DNA from: an uncultured Clostridia bacterium
GTDB lineage: Bacteria > Bacillota > Clostridia > Oscillospirales > Acutalibacteraceae
Length of the DNA stretch: 7,956 nucleotides
Direction: 5' to 3'
NCBI GenBank assembly: GCA_946409885.1
Contig: CAMJYF010000061.1
Span: forward strand, 1 to 7,956
Part shown: positions 1 to 5,506 of the stretch, piece after piece
Numbering within the stretch: position 1 is the first letter of the stretch
Layout of the letters: each line of letters opens with the position of its first letter
The notes under the pieces: generated by a model
What the model was told of the DNA's origin: nothing
Seen by the model: the letters and a program-made list of their open reading frames with translations, nothing else
Database searches by the model: none
Made by a program: the position numbers and the translations under genes

Positions 1-41
1 GCGTTATCCACCAGTATCAGCGGTAAGTTGGAACGTGCCAT
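1..41 (-). CDS. 5' end of an unidentified gene (partial)
   Basis: Only the first 13 codons lie in the window; the frame reads MARSNLPLILVDN and runs off the left edge. The start is well supported: an AAGGAGG ribosome binding site (49-55) sits 7 bases upstream of the ATG, and a near-consensus promoter lies at 125-153. The residues visible are too few to assign a family. The gene is read in the same direction as the bioY-fucosidase operon, but an intrinsic terminator and its own promoter lie between them, so it is a separate transcription unit. Confidence 0.7.
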   Translation of the reverse strand, partial: MARSNLPLILVDN

Positions 42-68
42 GGCGCAGCCTCCTTGATAGGGATAGTG

Positions 69-116
69 ACAACAGTGGGTAATATCCACAAATTAAACAG
101 AATAACCCGCCGTTGT
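69..116 (-). promoter_or_regulatory. possible 5' leader hairpin
   Basis: The predicted leader of the leftmost gene can fold: ACAAC/GTTGT (69-73 with 112-116), a 3x3 internal loop, then GGGT/ACCC (77-80 with 105-108). The outer stem would begin within a few bases of the predicted transcript 5' end. An alternative pairing, GGATA/TATCC (61-65 with 83-87), is mutually exclusive with the inner stem. No known riboswitch core is recognisable. It could be an mRNA-stabilising hairpin or chance. Confidence 0.25.
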
Positions 117-124
117 ATATTCAC

Positions 125-153
125 ATAATACTAAAAAAGAAGGCGTTTGTCAA
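125..153 (-). promoter_or_regulatory. SigA-type promoter of the leftmost gene
   Basis: Read on the minus strand, a perfect -35 box TTGACA (148-153) is followed after exactly 17 bases by TATTAT (125-130), which is 5 of 6 to the -10 consensus. Transcription should start near 118, giving a leader of about 77 bases before the ATG at 41. The surroundings are AT-rich compared with the coding regions. The promoter lies downstream of the operon terminator at 186-228. Confidence 0.85.
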
Positions 154-185
154 TATAAAATCGCACAGATTTCATTGTCCGGAAC

Positions 186-228
186 AAAAAACGGCAGCGG
201 AAAAAGGTTGTTTTTTCCATCCTCCGTT
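186..228 (-). terminator. intrinsic terminator of the bioY-fucosidase operon
   Basis: On the minus strand, 68 bases after the fucosidase stop codon, AACGG (224-228) and GGAAAAA form two stacked stems with TTTTTCC and CCGTT (190-194), separated by a small internal loop and closed by a six-base loop. A run of six T follows (186-191). The T run exists only in this direction, so it should end minus-strand transcripts. A second weak stem, CTGACG/CGTCAG (247-252 with 275-280), lies between the stop codon and the terminator. Confidence 0.8.
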
Positions 229-296
229 GGCCTGTCCGGAAAACTTCTGACGGCTGGCAACTGGATCTGTCGCGCGTCAGCCTGGCAAATCCCTTT

Positions 297-2441
297 TTAT
301 TCCTCCGCAAACACATACTCTCCTTGCGTTTCCACGGTGTTCCCGTTGAACCGCAGCCGGAAGGGTTTGCCCGGTTTGCCTTTCACGGCGCAGCGGGTCA
401 CCTTCCCGTCCTTCCACGCGGCGGCCACCGTAAAACCGCCCCGGGCCATCAGGCCCTCAAAGGAGCCCTCGTTCCACGCCGCCGGCAGGGCGGGCAGCAG
501 GTCGATGACCCCGTCGTGGCTCTGCAGCAGCATCTCCGCGATGCCGGCGGTGCCGCCGAAGTTGCCGTCGATCTGGAAGGGCGGGTGGTTATCGAACATA
601 TTTTTCAGGGTGCTGTTCCGGAACAGGGCGATCAGGTTGTCGTGGGCGGCGTCGCCGTCCCGCAGGCGGGCAAAGAAATTGATGATCCAGGCCCGGCTCC
701 AGCCCGTGTGACCGCCCCCGTTGGCCAGCCGCCGCTCAATGGTCCTGCGGGCCGCGGCAAAGGTCTCCGGCGTGGAGGGGGTGATCTCCGCCCCCGGGTA
801 CAGGCCGTACAGCTGGGACATATGACGGTGGCCCGGCTCAAACTCCTCAAAATCCTCCGACCACTCCATGATCTGTCCGTATTTTCCGATCCGCAGGGGT
901 GTGAGCCGCGAAAGGGCGTCTTCCACCTTTTCCAGGATATCATCCTTTTCGCCCAGCGCCTTCGCCGCCTCCAGATGGAAGGAGAACAGCTCCCGCAGGA
1001 TGGAGGTATCCATGGTGGGGCCGGCGCACATACTGACGCGACTGCCGTCCGTGGGGCTGATGAAACTGTTTTCCGGCGAGCCGGAGGGCGCGGTCACCAG
1101 GTACCCCGTGCGGGGGTCGCGGACAAGAAAGGCCAAAAAGAACTCCGAAGCCCCCCGGATAATGGGATAGAATTCCCGCAGGATGGCCGTGTCGCCGCTG
1201 TAAAGCCAGCGCTCCTTTACGTGGCGCAGGCACCAGGCCCCCGCCGTGGAAAAGGCGCCGTATACCGGTTTTCTGCCCAGGGAGGTAAAGCCCCAGGGAT
1301 TGGTGACGACGTGCGCCACCCAGCCGGGGCAACCGTAGGCCACGCGGGCCGTGCGTTCCCCGTTGCGGGCGATCATTTTGATGAGGCCGAAGAAGGGCTC
1401 GATCAGCTCCGGCAGATTGCAGACCTCCGCGAACCAGTAGTTCATCTGAATGTTGATATTGATGTGGTAATCGGCGCTCCAGGGGGCCACGTAATCCTTG
1501 CACCAAAGCCCCTGCAGGTTGGCGGGCAGCTTGCCCCGGGAGGACCCCACCAGCAGATACCGGCCGAAGTTGAAATACAGCTCGGCCAGCCCCGGGTCGT
1601 CCTCCGGCGCGGCCAGCCGCCGGTCGGTGGGCACGTCCGCCTTTTGTCCGGAACCGGCCAGGGCGATGGAGGCGCGGCCCAGCATTTCGCCGAAATACGC
1701 CTTCGTCTCCTCCCGCAGCGCGTCAACCCCCGCCGCCTGCGCCCTGTCCAGCGTTTCGCCGCACACCGCCAGCGGGTCACGGTCGTCGCCGTAGCCGGTG
1801 GCGGCGGTCCAGTAGACCGTCAGCGCGCCGTCCGCCCAGGCGTGGCGGAAACGCAGGGCGAAGGGCAGGGGCAGCCGCCCGAAGACCAGGATCTCCCCAT
1901 CGTCCTCTATCACGGAGCAGTTCTCCCGCTCATAGCGCAGAGCCGTATCTTCCGGGCAGCCGGTCACGCGGATCACGCCTGTGTTGTACGCGTATGAGAT
2001 AAAAAATTCCCGCTTTACGCCCGGAAAGGTAACCGCCGCGCGGCCCTCGTCCAGCAGCAGCTCCCGTACGTACCCCTCCGTGGGGCGTTCCTGCCCCGGA
2101 AAGGAGATATACAGGTCGCCGGCGGTCTGAAAGGAACCGTACGCGCCTTGCGGCTCATTGTGGGCCACGCCCCGGCACACAAGGTACCGGTCGCACAGTT
2201 CCTGCGCGCCGGTGTAGTCGCCAGCGAACAGCAGACGGCGCATCTCCTCCAGATGCTCTTTTGTCTTCGGGCTGTCAAAGCCGTCAAAGGGCCAGCCGGA
2301 CCAGAGCGTTTTCTCGTTCAGCTGCACGTGCTCCTCCTCCGGGCCGCCGTAGACCATCATGCCCAGCCGCCCGTTGCCCAAAGGCAGCGCCTCGTTCCAG
2401 TCCGCCGCAGGGGCGTCGTACCAAAGTCTGTTCTCTGTCAT
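297..2441 (-). CDS. GH95 alpha-L-fucosidase, cytoplasmic
   Basis: A 714-residue glycoside hydrolase of family GH95, whose members remove terminal L-fucose (often alpha-1,2-linked, from host glycans or plant xyloglucan) with inversion; a minority act on alpha-L-galactosides. The N-terminal beta-sandwich carries the family signature: [21 protein letters not shown] (from residue 7) and [10 protein letters not shown] (41-50). In the (alpha/alpha)6 barrel, [11 protein letters not shown] (326-336) contains N328 and N330, equivalent to the paired catalytic asparagines of Bifidobacterium AfcA. SPE gives E457 as the likely general acid, and [15 protein letters not shown] (623-637) gives D625. A small beta domain ends the protein. 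All key residues are present, so it should be active. There is no signal peptide, so imported fuco-oligosaccharides are the likely substrate. The start has AAAGGAG (2450-2456) 8 bases upstream and overlaps the trmO stop codon (ATGA). Linkage specificity cannot be read from the sequence. Confidence 0.95.
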   Translation of the reverse strand: MTENRLWYDAPAADWNEALPLGNGRLGMMVYGGPEEEHVQLNEKTLWSGWPFDGFDSPKTKEHLEEMRRLLFAGDYTGAQELCDRYLVCRGVAHNEPQGAYGSFQTAGDLYISFPGQERPTEGYVRELLLDEGRAAVTFPGVKREFFISYAYNTGVIRVTGCPEDTALRYERENCSVIEDDGEILVFGRLPLPFALRFRHAWADGALTVYWTAATGYGDDRDPLAVCGETLDRAQAAGVDALREETKAYFGEMLGRASIALAGSGQKADVPTDRRLAAPEDDPGLAELYFNFGRYLLVGSSRGKLPANLQGLWCKDYVAPWSADYHININIQMNYWFAEVCNLPELIEPFFGLIKMIARNGERTARVAYGCPGWVAHVVTNPWGFTSLGRKPVYGAFSTAGAWCLRHVKERWLYSGDTAILREFYPIIRGASEFFLAFLVRDPRTGYLVTAPSGSPENSFISPTDGSRVSMCAGPTMDTSILRELFSFHLEAAKALGEKDDILEKVEDALSRLTPLRIGKYGQIMEWSEDFEEFEPGHRHMSQLYGLYPGAEITPSTPETFAAARRTIERRLANGGGHTGWSRAWIINFFARLRDGDAAHDNLIALFRNSTLKNMFDNHPPFQIDGNFGGTAGIAEMLLQSHDGVIDLLPALPAAWNEGSFEGLMARGGFTVAAAWKDGKVTRCAVKGKPGKPFRLRFNGNTVETQGEYVFAEE

Positions 2442-3142
2442 ATTTTTTGCTCCTTTCGCTCTGTCGTATGTTCTGCCCGCGTCACTGCGGCGGTCCCGTC
2501 CGCCACCCGGAAGCCGATGCGCCAGCCGCCGTACTCAAAGCGGTATTCCCGGTCCGGGTCGTCCTGATAACGGGGGCGGGGATCCTGCGCCAGCAGCTCC
2601 GTCACCGCGGGCAGCGCCTTCCCCAGCGCCTGCCGCAGCGGCTCCGGCACTTCCACGGCCAGCCGCTGCCCCTTTACGCCGTCCGCAAAGCCGCCGACGG
2701 CCTCCGGCACGGCGTCCGCAAAGGGCAGGTAGGGTTTGATATCATAAATGGGGGTGCCGTTCAGGATATCCGCCCCGGCCACGTACAGCACCGGCCCTTC
2801 CGGTTCTTCCGTCGCCACCCGCAGCAGGCGGACGCAGGAAAGCCCCAGGGAGTTGGGGCGGAAGGGCGAACGGGTGGCAAACACCCCCACCCGGCGGTTG
2901 CCGCCCAGGCGCGGCGGGCGCACCGTGGGAGACCAGCCCTCACTTTTCGCCTCCGTAAATTCCCAGATCAGCCACAGGTGGGAGTACTCCTCCAGCCCCC
3001 GCACCGCCTCCGGGACGCGGTATTCCTTTTCAAAGACGATTTTGCCCTCCGTGGGCGCCAGCCCGCTCTGCCGCGGGATACCGAATTTGGAGGTAAAAGG
3101 CGTGTGGATCGTGGCAATGGGAACAATCTCTTTCTTCTTCAT
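2438..3142 (-). CDS. trmO: TrmO, tRNA (t6A37) N6-methyltransferase
   Basis: A 234-residue member of the TrmO/TsaA (YaeB, UPF0066) family, which uses S-adenosylmethionine to methylate threonylcarbamoyl-adenosine 37 in tRNA-Thr, giving m6t6A and helping decoding. The fit is close: GIPRQSGL (21-28), SHLW (54-57), the block [18 protein letters not shown] (75-92) followed by FRPNSLG, the [17 protein letters not shown] block (125-141) and the C-terminal AQDPRP (185-190). Length matches the E. coli enzyme (about 235 residues). The chosen start (MKKKE) has a weak GGCGG 7 bases upstream; an ATG at 3148 (MTMKKKE) is equally possible. The open frame extends further upstream but overlaps the aminotransferase gene and matches nothing in the family. 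The gap to the aminotransferase is about 47 bases, and its TGA overlaps the fucosidase ATG, suggesting translational coupling. Confidence 0.93.
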   Translation of the reverse strand: MKKKEIVPIATIHTPFTSKFGIPRQSGLAPTEGKIVFEKEYRVPEAVRGLEEYSHLWLIWEFTEAKSEGWSPTVRPPRLGGNRRVGVFATRSPFRPNSLGLSCVRLLRVATEEPEGPVLYVAGADILNGTPIYDIKPYLPFADAVPEAVGGFADGVKGQRLAVEVPEPLRQALGKALPAVTELLAQDPRPRYQDDPDREYRFEYGGWRIGFRVADGTAAVTRAEHTTERKEQKI

Positions 3143-3189
3143 CGTCATACCGCCGTATCGGGGAAAACGTACCTTCCGCCGGAATCCGG

Positions 3190-4206
3190 TCAGACCTCCA
3201 CGATCCAGCCCGCGGGCGCTTCGATGGCGCCCAGCTGGATGCCGCGCAGGGTATCGTACAGTTTTTGAATGGTCTTGCCCATGGGGTTGGCTTCGTCGGT
3301 AAAGGTAAAGGTCCTTTCGCCGTCGGTGATGCTGCCCACGGGGGAGATGACCGCCGCGGTGCCGCACAGGCCGCACTCCGCAAAGTCGCCCAGCTCGTCC
3401 AGCGCGATCCGGCGTTCCTCCGTCTCCAGCCCCAGGTATTCCTTCGCCACATACATCAGAGAGCGGCGGGTGATGGAGGGCAGAATGGAATCGGATCGCG
3501 GCGTGACCACCTTGCCGTCTTTGGTGACGAACAGCACGTTCGCGCCGCCGGTCTCCTCGATATAGGTGCGGCTGCCCGGATCCAGATAGACGTTCTCGTC
3601 GTAGCCGCATTCGTGGGCATCCATGGTGACGTACAGGCTCATGGCGTAGTTGAGCCCGGCCTTGATGTTGCCCGTACCCCTTGGCGCGGCCCGGTCCAGG
3701 CCGGAGACACGCAGCTTCAACGGACGCACGCCGCCCTTGAAATAGGGCCCCACGGGGGAAGTGAAGACGCGGAACTGGAATTCCGAAGCGGGCATTACCG
3801 CCAGAATGGGCGAGGTGCCGATCATGAACGGGCGCACATAGAGGGACGCGCCCGTCTCATAGGGCGGGATGTAATCCCGGTTGGCGGCCACGGTCATTTT
3901 CACAGCCTCCACAAAACGGTCCTCCGGGAACACCGGCATCATCAGCCGGCGGCAGGAATCCGCCATGCGGGCTGCGTTTAAATCGGGGCGGAAGCAGACC
4001 TTGCGGCCATCCGCCGTGGTGTACGCCTTCAACCCCTCAAAGCAGGTCTGGGCGTACTGGAACACGCAGGCGCTCTCGTTGACGACAAGGTTTTCCTCTT
4101 CGGTCAACGCGCCTTCGCTCCAGGCGCCGTTTTTGTACTCCGCCACAAAACGGGCGGGTGTTTTGACGTAGTTGAAGCCTAATTTGTTGAAATCCAACGG
4201 TTGCAT
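3190..4206 (-). CDS. ilvE: branched-chain amino acid aminotransferase
   Basis: A 338-residue PLP enzyme of fold type IV that interconverts leucine, isoleucine and valine with their 2-oxo acids, using 2-oxoglutarate/glutamate as partner. The PLP lysine is K182 in GTGNIKAGLNYA (177-188). Other family marks are QTCFEGLKAY (53-62), the VRPFMIG strand (124-130), the YIEETGGANVLFV block with E217/E218 (215-227) and the phosphate-binding stretch CGTAAVISPVG (281-291). Length fits the eukaryote-like/Firmicutes BCAT branch (330-360). C278 and C281 form a CxxC just before the GTAA turn; this is not placed like the human redox CxxC, so I draw no function from it. The start has a strong GGGAGGA (4215-4221) 8 bases upstream, lying inside the end of bioY, and the ATG directly abuts the bioY TAA. 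No T-box or other leucine-responsive leader is visible. Confidence 0.95.
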   Translation of the reverse strand: MQPLDFNKLGFNYVKTPARFVAEYKNGAWSEGALTEEENLVVNESACVFQYAQTCFEGLKAYTTADGRKVCFRPDLNAARMADSCRRLMMPVFPEDRFVEAVKMTVAANRDYIPPYETGASLYVRPFMIGTSPILAVMPASEFQFRVFTSPVGPYFKGGVRPLKLRVSGLDRAAPRGTGNIKAGLNYAMSLYVTMDAHECGYDENVYLDPGSRTYIEETGGANVLFVTKDGKVVTPRSDSILPSITRRSLMYVAKEYLGLETEERRIALDELGDFAECGLCGTAAVISPVGSITDGERTFTFTDEANPMGKTIQKLYDTLRGIQLGAIEAPAGWIVEV

Positions 4207-4746
4207 TTATTTTATCCTCCCTAAAACAGGTTTCAGCCGTAAAGACAGCGCCATGGCCGCCGCCACACTGAGGGCGTCCTTCAGCAGGAACGGCACAGAA
4301 ACCGCCATGGCCGCCGAGGCAAATCCCGTCCCCGTGAGACGGGCAAACCACAGCACGCCCGCCAGATGGCACAGCGCCAGCCCCGCCAGACCGCACAAAA
4401 CGGCAAACGCCCGGTTCCGCAGCGCCCCGCCCAGTGAGCACAGCGGCGCCAGCAGCAGAAAACCGAAAAGAAAGCCGCCTGTTTTGCCCGCCAACACCGC
4501 GGGACCGGCGCTGAACCCCGCGAACACCGGCACGCCCGCCGCGCCCAGCAGCAGGTATACCGCTACGGCGGGGACGGAACGCCTGACGCCGAGACAGTAA
4601 CCCGTCAGCGCCACGGCAAAGGTCTGCAGCGTGACGGGCACGCCGCCGGGCAGCGGAACGGTAATCAGGGTGGAAACGGCGATCAGGGCGGCAAAGACGG
4701 CGGGAAGCACGACGGGCAGCGCGGTTTGACGGAGTTTTGCGGTCAT
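4207..4746 (-). CDS. bioY: BioY, biotin ECF-transporter substrate-binding subunit
   Basis: A 179-residue polytopic membrane protein of the BioY family, the S component that captures biotin and works with an energy-coupling module (EcfA, EcfA', EcfT) encoded elsewhere. Typical features are the early motif PLPGGVPVTLQTF (31-43), GAAGVPVFAG (68-77), GKTGGFLFGF (87-96) and PFLLKD (152-157) before the last helix. About six membrane segments fit, and length is normal (180-200). I start at the ATG at 4746, with AAAGG (4761-4765) 14 bases upstream, which is rather far. An in-frame TTG at 4776 would add ten polar residues but has no ribosome binding site. The stop codon directly abuts the aminotransferase ATG. 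No promoter is clear between the preceding terminator and this gene. Confidence 0.9.
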   Translation of the reverse strand: MTAKLRQTALPVVLPAVFAALIAVSTLITVPLPGGVPVTLQTFAVALTGYCLGVRRSVPAVAVYLLLGAAGVPVFAGFSAGPAVLAGKTGGFLFGFLLLAPLCSLGGALRNRAFAVLCGLAGLALCHLAGVLWFARLTGTGFASAAMAVSVPFLLKDALSVAAAMALSLRLKPVLGRIK

Positions 4747-4753
4747 GGAAACA

Positions 4754-4769
4754 AAAGAAACCTTTCTTT
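4754..4769 (-). promoter_or_regulatory. inverted repeat around the bioY ribosome binding site
   Basis: AAAGAAA-GG-TTTCTTT is a perfect inverted repeat containing the only plausible Shine-Dalgarno (AAAGG) of bioY. As RNA it could form a six-pair hairpin with the AGG in the loop. All stem pairs but one are A-U, so stability would be low. A translational role is speculative. Confidence 0.3.
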
Positions 4770-4784
4770 CTGGCAAATTGGTAT

Positions 4785-4802
4785 GTTGCGTATTTCCGCA
4801 AC
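4785..4802. promoter_or_regulatory. palindrome GTTGCG-N6-CGCAAC upstream of bioY
   Basis: A perfect 18-bp dyad (6-bp arms, 6-bp AT-rich spacer) lies 38 bases upstream of the bioY ATG, in the short gap between the preceding terminator and the gene. It could be a repressor operator or an RNA hairpin. It does not fit the BirA operator layout (TTGTTAACC-like arms about 14-15 bp apart) or the BioR box. A related dyad, GTTGCG-N5-CGCAAT, occurs at 5353-5369 in the divergent promoter region. Confidence 0.35.
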
Positions 4803-4805
4803 CAT

Positions 4806-4835
4806 AAAATGTGCGGTCCCCTGACCGGGGACCGC
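4806..4835 (-). terminator. hairpin terminator of the small secreted-protein gene
   Basis: A perfect 9-bp GC-rich stem, GCGGTCCCC/GGGGACCGC (4813-4821 with 4827-4835), with a five-base loop lies 22 bases after the stop codon of the 124-residue gene. The following U tract on the minus strand is short (ACATTTTA, T run 4806-4809), so termination may be incomplete and some transcripts could read into bioY, which has no clear promoter of its own. Confidence 0.7.
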
Positions 4836-4857
4836 GCGATTGCGTTGGAATGAGAGC

Positions 4858-5232
4858 TTAGCCCGCTCCGTTGGTGCTGAGGAACTCGGAGCCTTCTTCG
4901 ATGGCGCTCTGGATCTCGCCGCCGATGGAGCTGACTTCCGAAGCCAGATTGTCGTCGATATCGCCGCCGAACAGGCCGAAGATGAACTTGAGGACCTTTT
5001 CGATGATCTTGAAGATGACGGACATTTTCAGCTGCTTGAAGTTGATGGGCACCACCAGGCCGTTATCGCTGAGGATGTTGCGGGTAGTGGGCTCGTTGGG
5101 ATTCTCGGTAACCTCGATCTCGATGACGGTGGAGTTGGGCTCTGCCTGTTCTTCGTCATCCGCCACGACGGCGACGCTGAATACCGAGAAAGCCATCAGA
5201 ACGGCAAGGAATACAGCAAGGATTTTTTTCAT
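4858..5232 (-). CDS. small secreted protein with amphipathic helix
   Basis: A 124-residue protein I do not recognise as a named family. Residues 1-24 form a clear Sec signal peptide: two lysines, a hydrophobic core (ILAVFLAVLMAFSVFSVAVV) and a good cleavage site VVA|DD. There is no lipobox cysteine. The mature part of about 100 residues has an acidic linker (25-52), a likely strand (STVIEIEVTE), then a strongly hydrophobic helix with spaced lysines (about 62-88: K66, K69, K75, K79, K82) ending GLFGGD, and an acidic/serine-rich tail. There are no cysteines in the mature part and no LPXTG anchor. The start has GGAGGC (5241-5246) 8 bases upstream. It has its own promoter and terminator, so it is monocistronic. 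GC content is visibly lower than in the flanking enzymes. It could be a membrane-active or surface-associated peptide precursor; the function is unknown. Confidence 0.85.
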   Translation of the reverse strand: MKKILAVFLAVLMAFSVFSVAVVADDEEQAEPNSTVIEIEVTENPNEPTTRNILSDNGLVVPINFKQLKMSVIFKIIEKVLKFIFGLFGGDIDDNLASEVSSIGGEIQSAIEEGSEFLSTNGAG

Positions 5233-5272
5233 ATAGAATTGCCTCCGAAAAATAGTATTCTTTTACAATTGC

Positions 5273-5301
5273 ATTATACAGGATTCCCTTTTGAAAATCA
5301 A
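5273..5301 (-). promoter_or_regulatory. SigA-type promoter of the small secreted-protein gene
   Basis: On the minus strand, TTGATT (5296-5301, 4 of 6 to -35 consensus) and a perfect TATAAT (5273-5278) are separated by 17 bases. The start would be near 5266, giving a leader of about 33 bases. Upstream lies an A/T-rich stretch (about 5303-5340) that could act as an UP element. Confidence 0.8.
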
Positions 5302-5323
5302 TCCCCAATTTTGAAAAAACAAG

Positions 5324-5338
5324 AAAAATCCGATTTTT
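5324..5338. promoter_or_regulatory. 15-bp AT-rich palindrome between divergent promoters
   Basis: AAAAATC-C-GATTTTT is a perfect dyad around one central base. It is centred about 30 bp upstream of the -35 box of the secreted-protein gene and about 115 bp upstream of the -35 of the divergent glycosidase gene. It could be an operator for a regulator of either gene, or part of an UP element. No regulator gene is in the window. Confidence 0.3.
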
Positions 5339-5446
5339 GGAGGTTTTGAACAGTTGCGGCACGCGCAATTTGTATATGTTTGCGGGCGTTGCGGGCGGCG
5401 CGCCGCGCGGGGGCCAAAAGAAAACCAAAAACCTTTCCGCATTTTC

Positions 5447-5475
5447 TTGACATCGTTTTACGGTAATCATATAAT
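5447..5475 (+). promoter_or_regulatory. fully consensus SigA promoter of the putative glycosidase
   Basis: A perfect TTGACA (5447-5452), exactly 17 bases, and a perfect TATAAT (5470-5475). Transcription should start near 5482, only about 25 bases before the ATG at 5507. This places the promoter downstream of an in-frame ATG at 5356 and so rules that ATG out as the gene start. A consensus promoter this strong usually implies either high constitutive expression or control by a repressor; no operator overlapping it is obvious. Confidence 0.93.
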
Positions 5476-5506
5476 AAGAAAAAATAACCGCTGCGGGGTG
5501 GAACCG

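Noticed and set aside
176..241. 9-bp direct repeat TGTCCGGAA (176-184 and 233-241) flanking the terminator, as a target-site duplication
   Set aside because: The enclosed 48 bases are just the terminator hairpin with no element-like ends, and the core TCCGGA is a palindrome that recurs easily in GC-rich DNA.
324..1997. Long plus-strand open frame (557 codons) opposite the fucosidase gene
   Set aside because: It is antisense to a gene with clear GH95 motifs. Its translation is low-complexity, rich in G, R, Q, P and V with no recognisable domain, as expected from the complement of a GC-rich gene, and no ribosome binding site supports it.
3143..3610. Upstream in-frame extension of trmO to give a 390-residue protein
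   Set aside because: The extra residues lie within the aminotransferase gene in another frame, are arginine/glycine-rich and match nothing in TrmO, whose normal length is reached from the ATG at 3142 or 3148.
4785..4802. BirA (biotin repressor) operator upstream of bioY
   Set aside because: The dyad arms are GTTGCG/CGCAAC with a 6-base spacer, whereas BirA sites have TTGTTAACC-like arms about 14-15 bases apart. I kept it only as an unassigned palindrome.
5387..5416. GC-rich palindrome GCGGCGCGCCGC near the glycosidase promoter
   Set aside because: It lies in a local GC tract with no T run and no arm spacing typical of operators, and simple GC alternation explains it.
5354..5506. Longer start for the putative glycosidase
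   Set aside because: The consensus promoter at 5447-5475 would lie inside the coding region, the extra residues look random, and the ATG at 5507 has a ribosome binding site and begins the recognisable N-domain.
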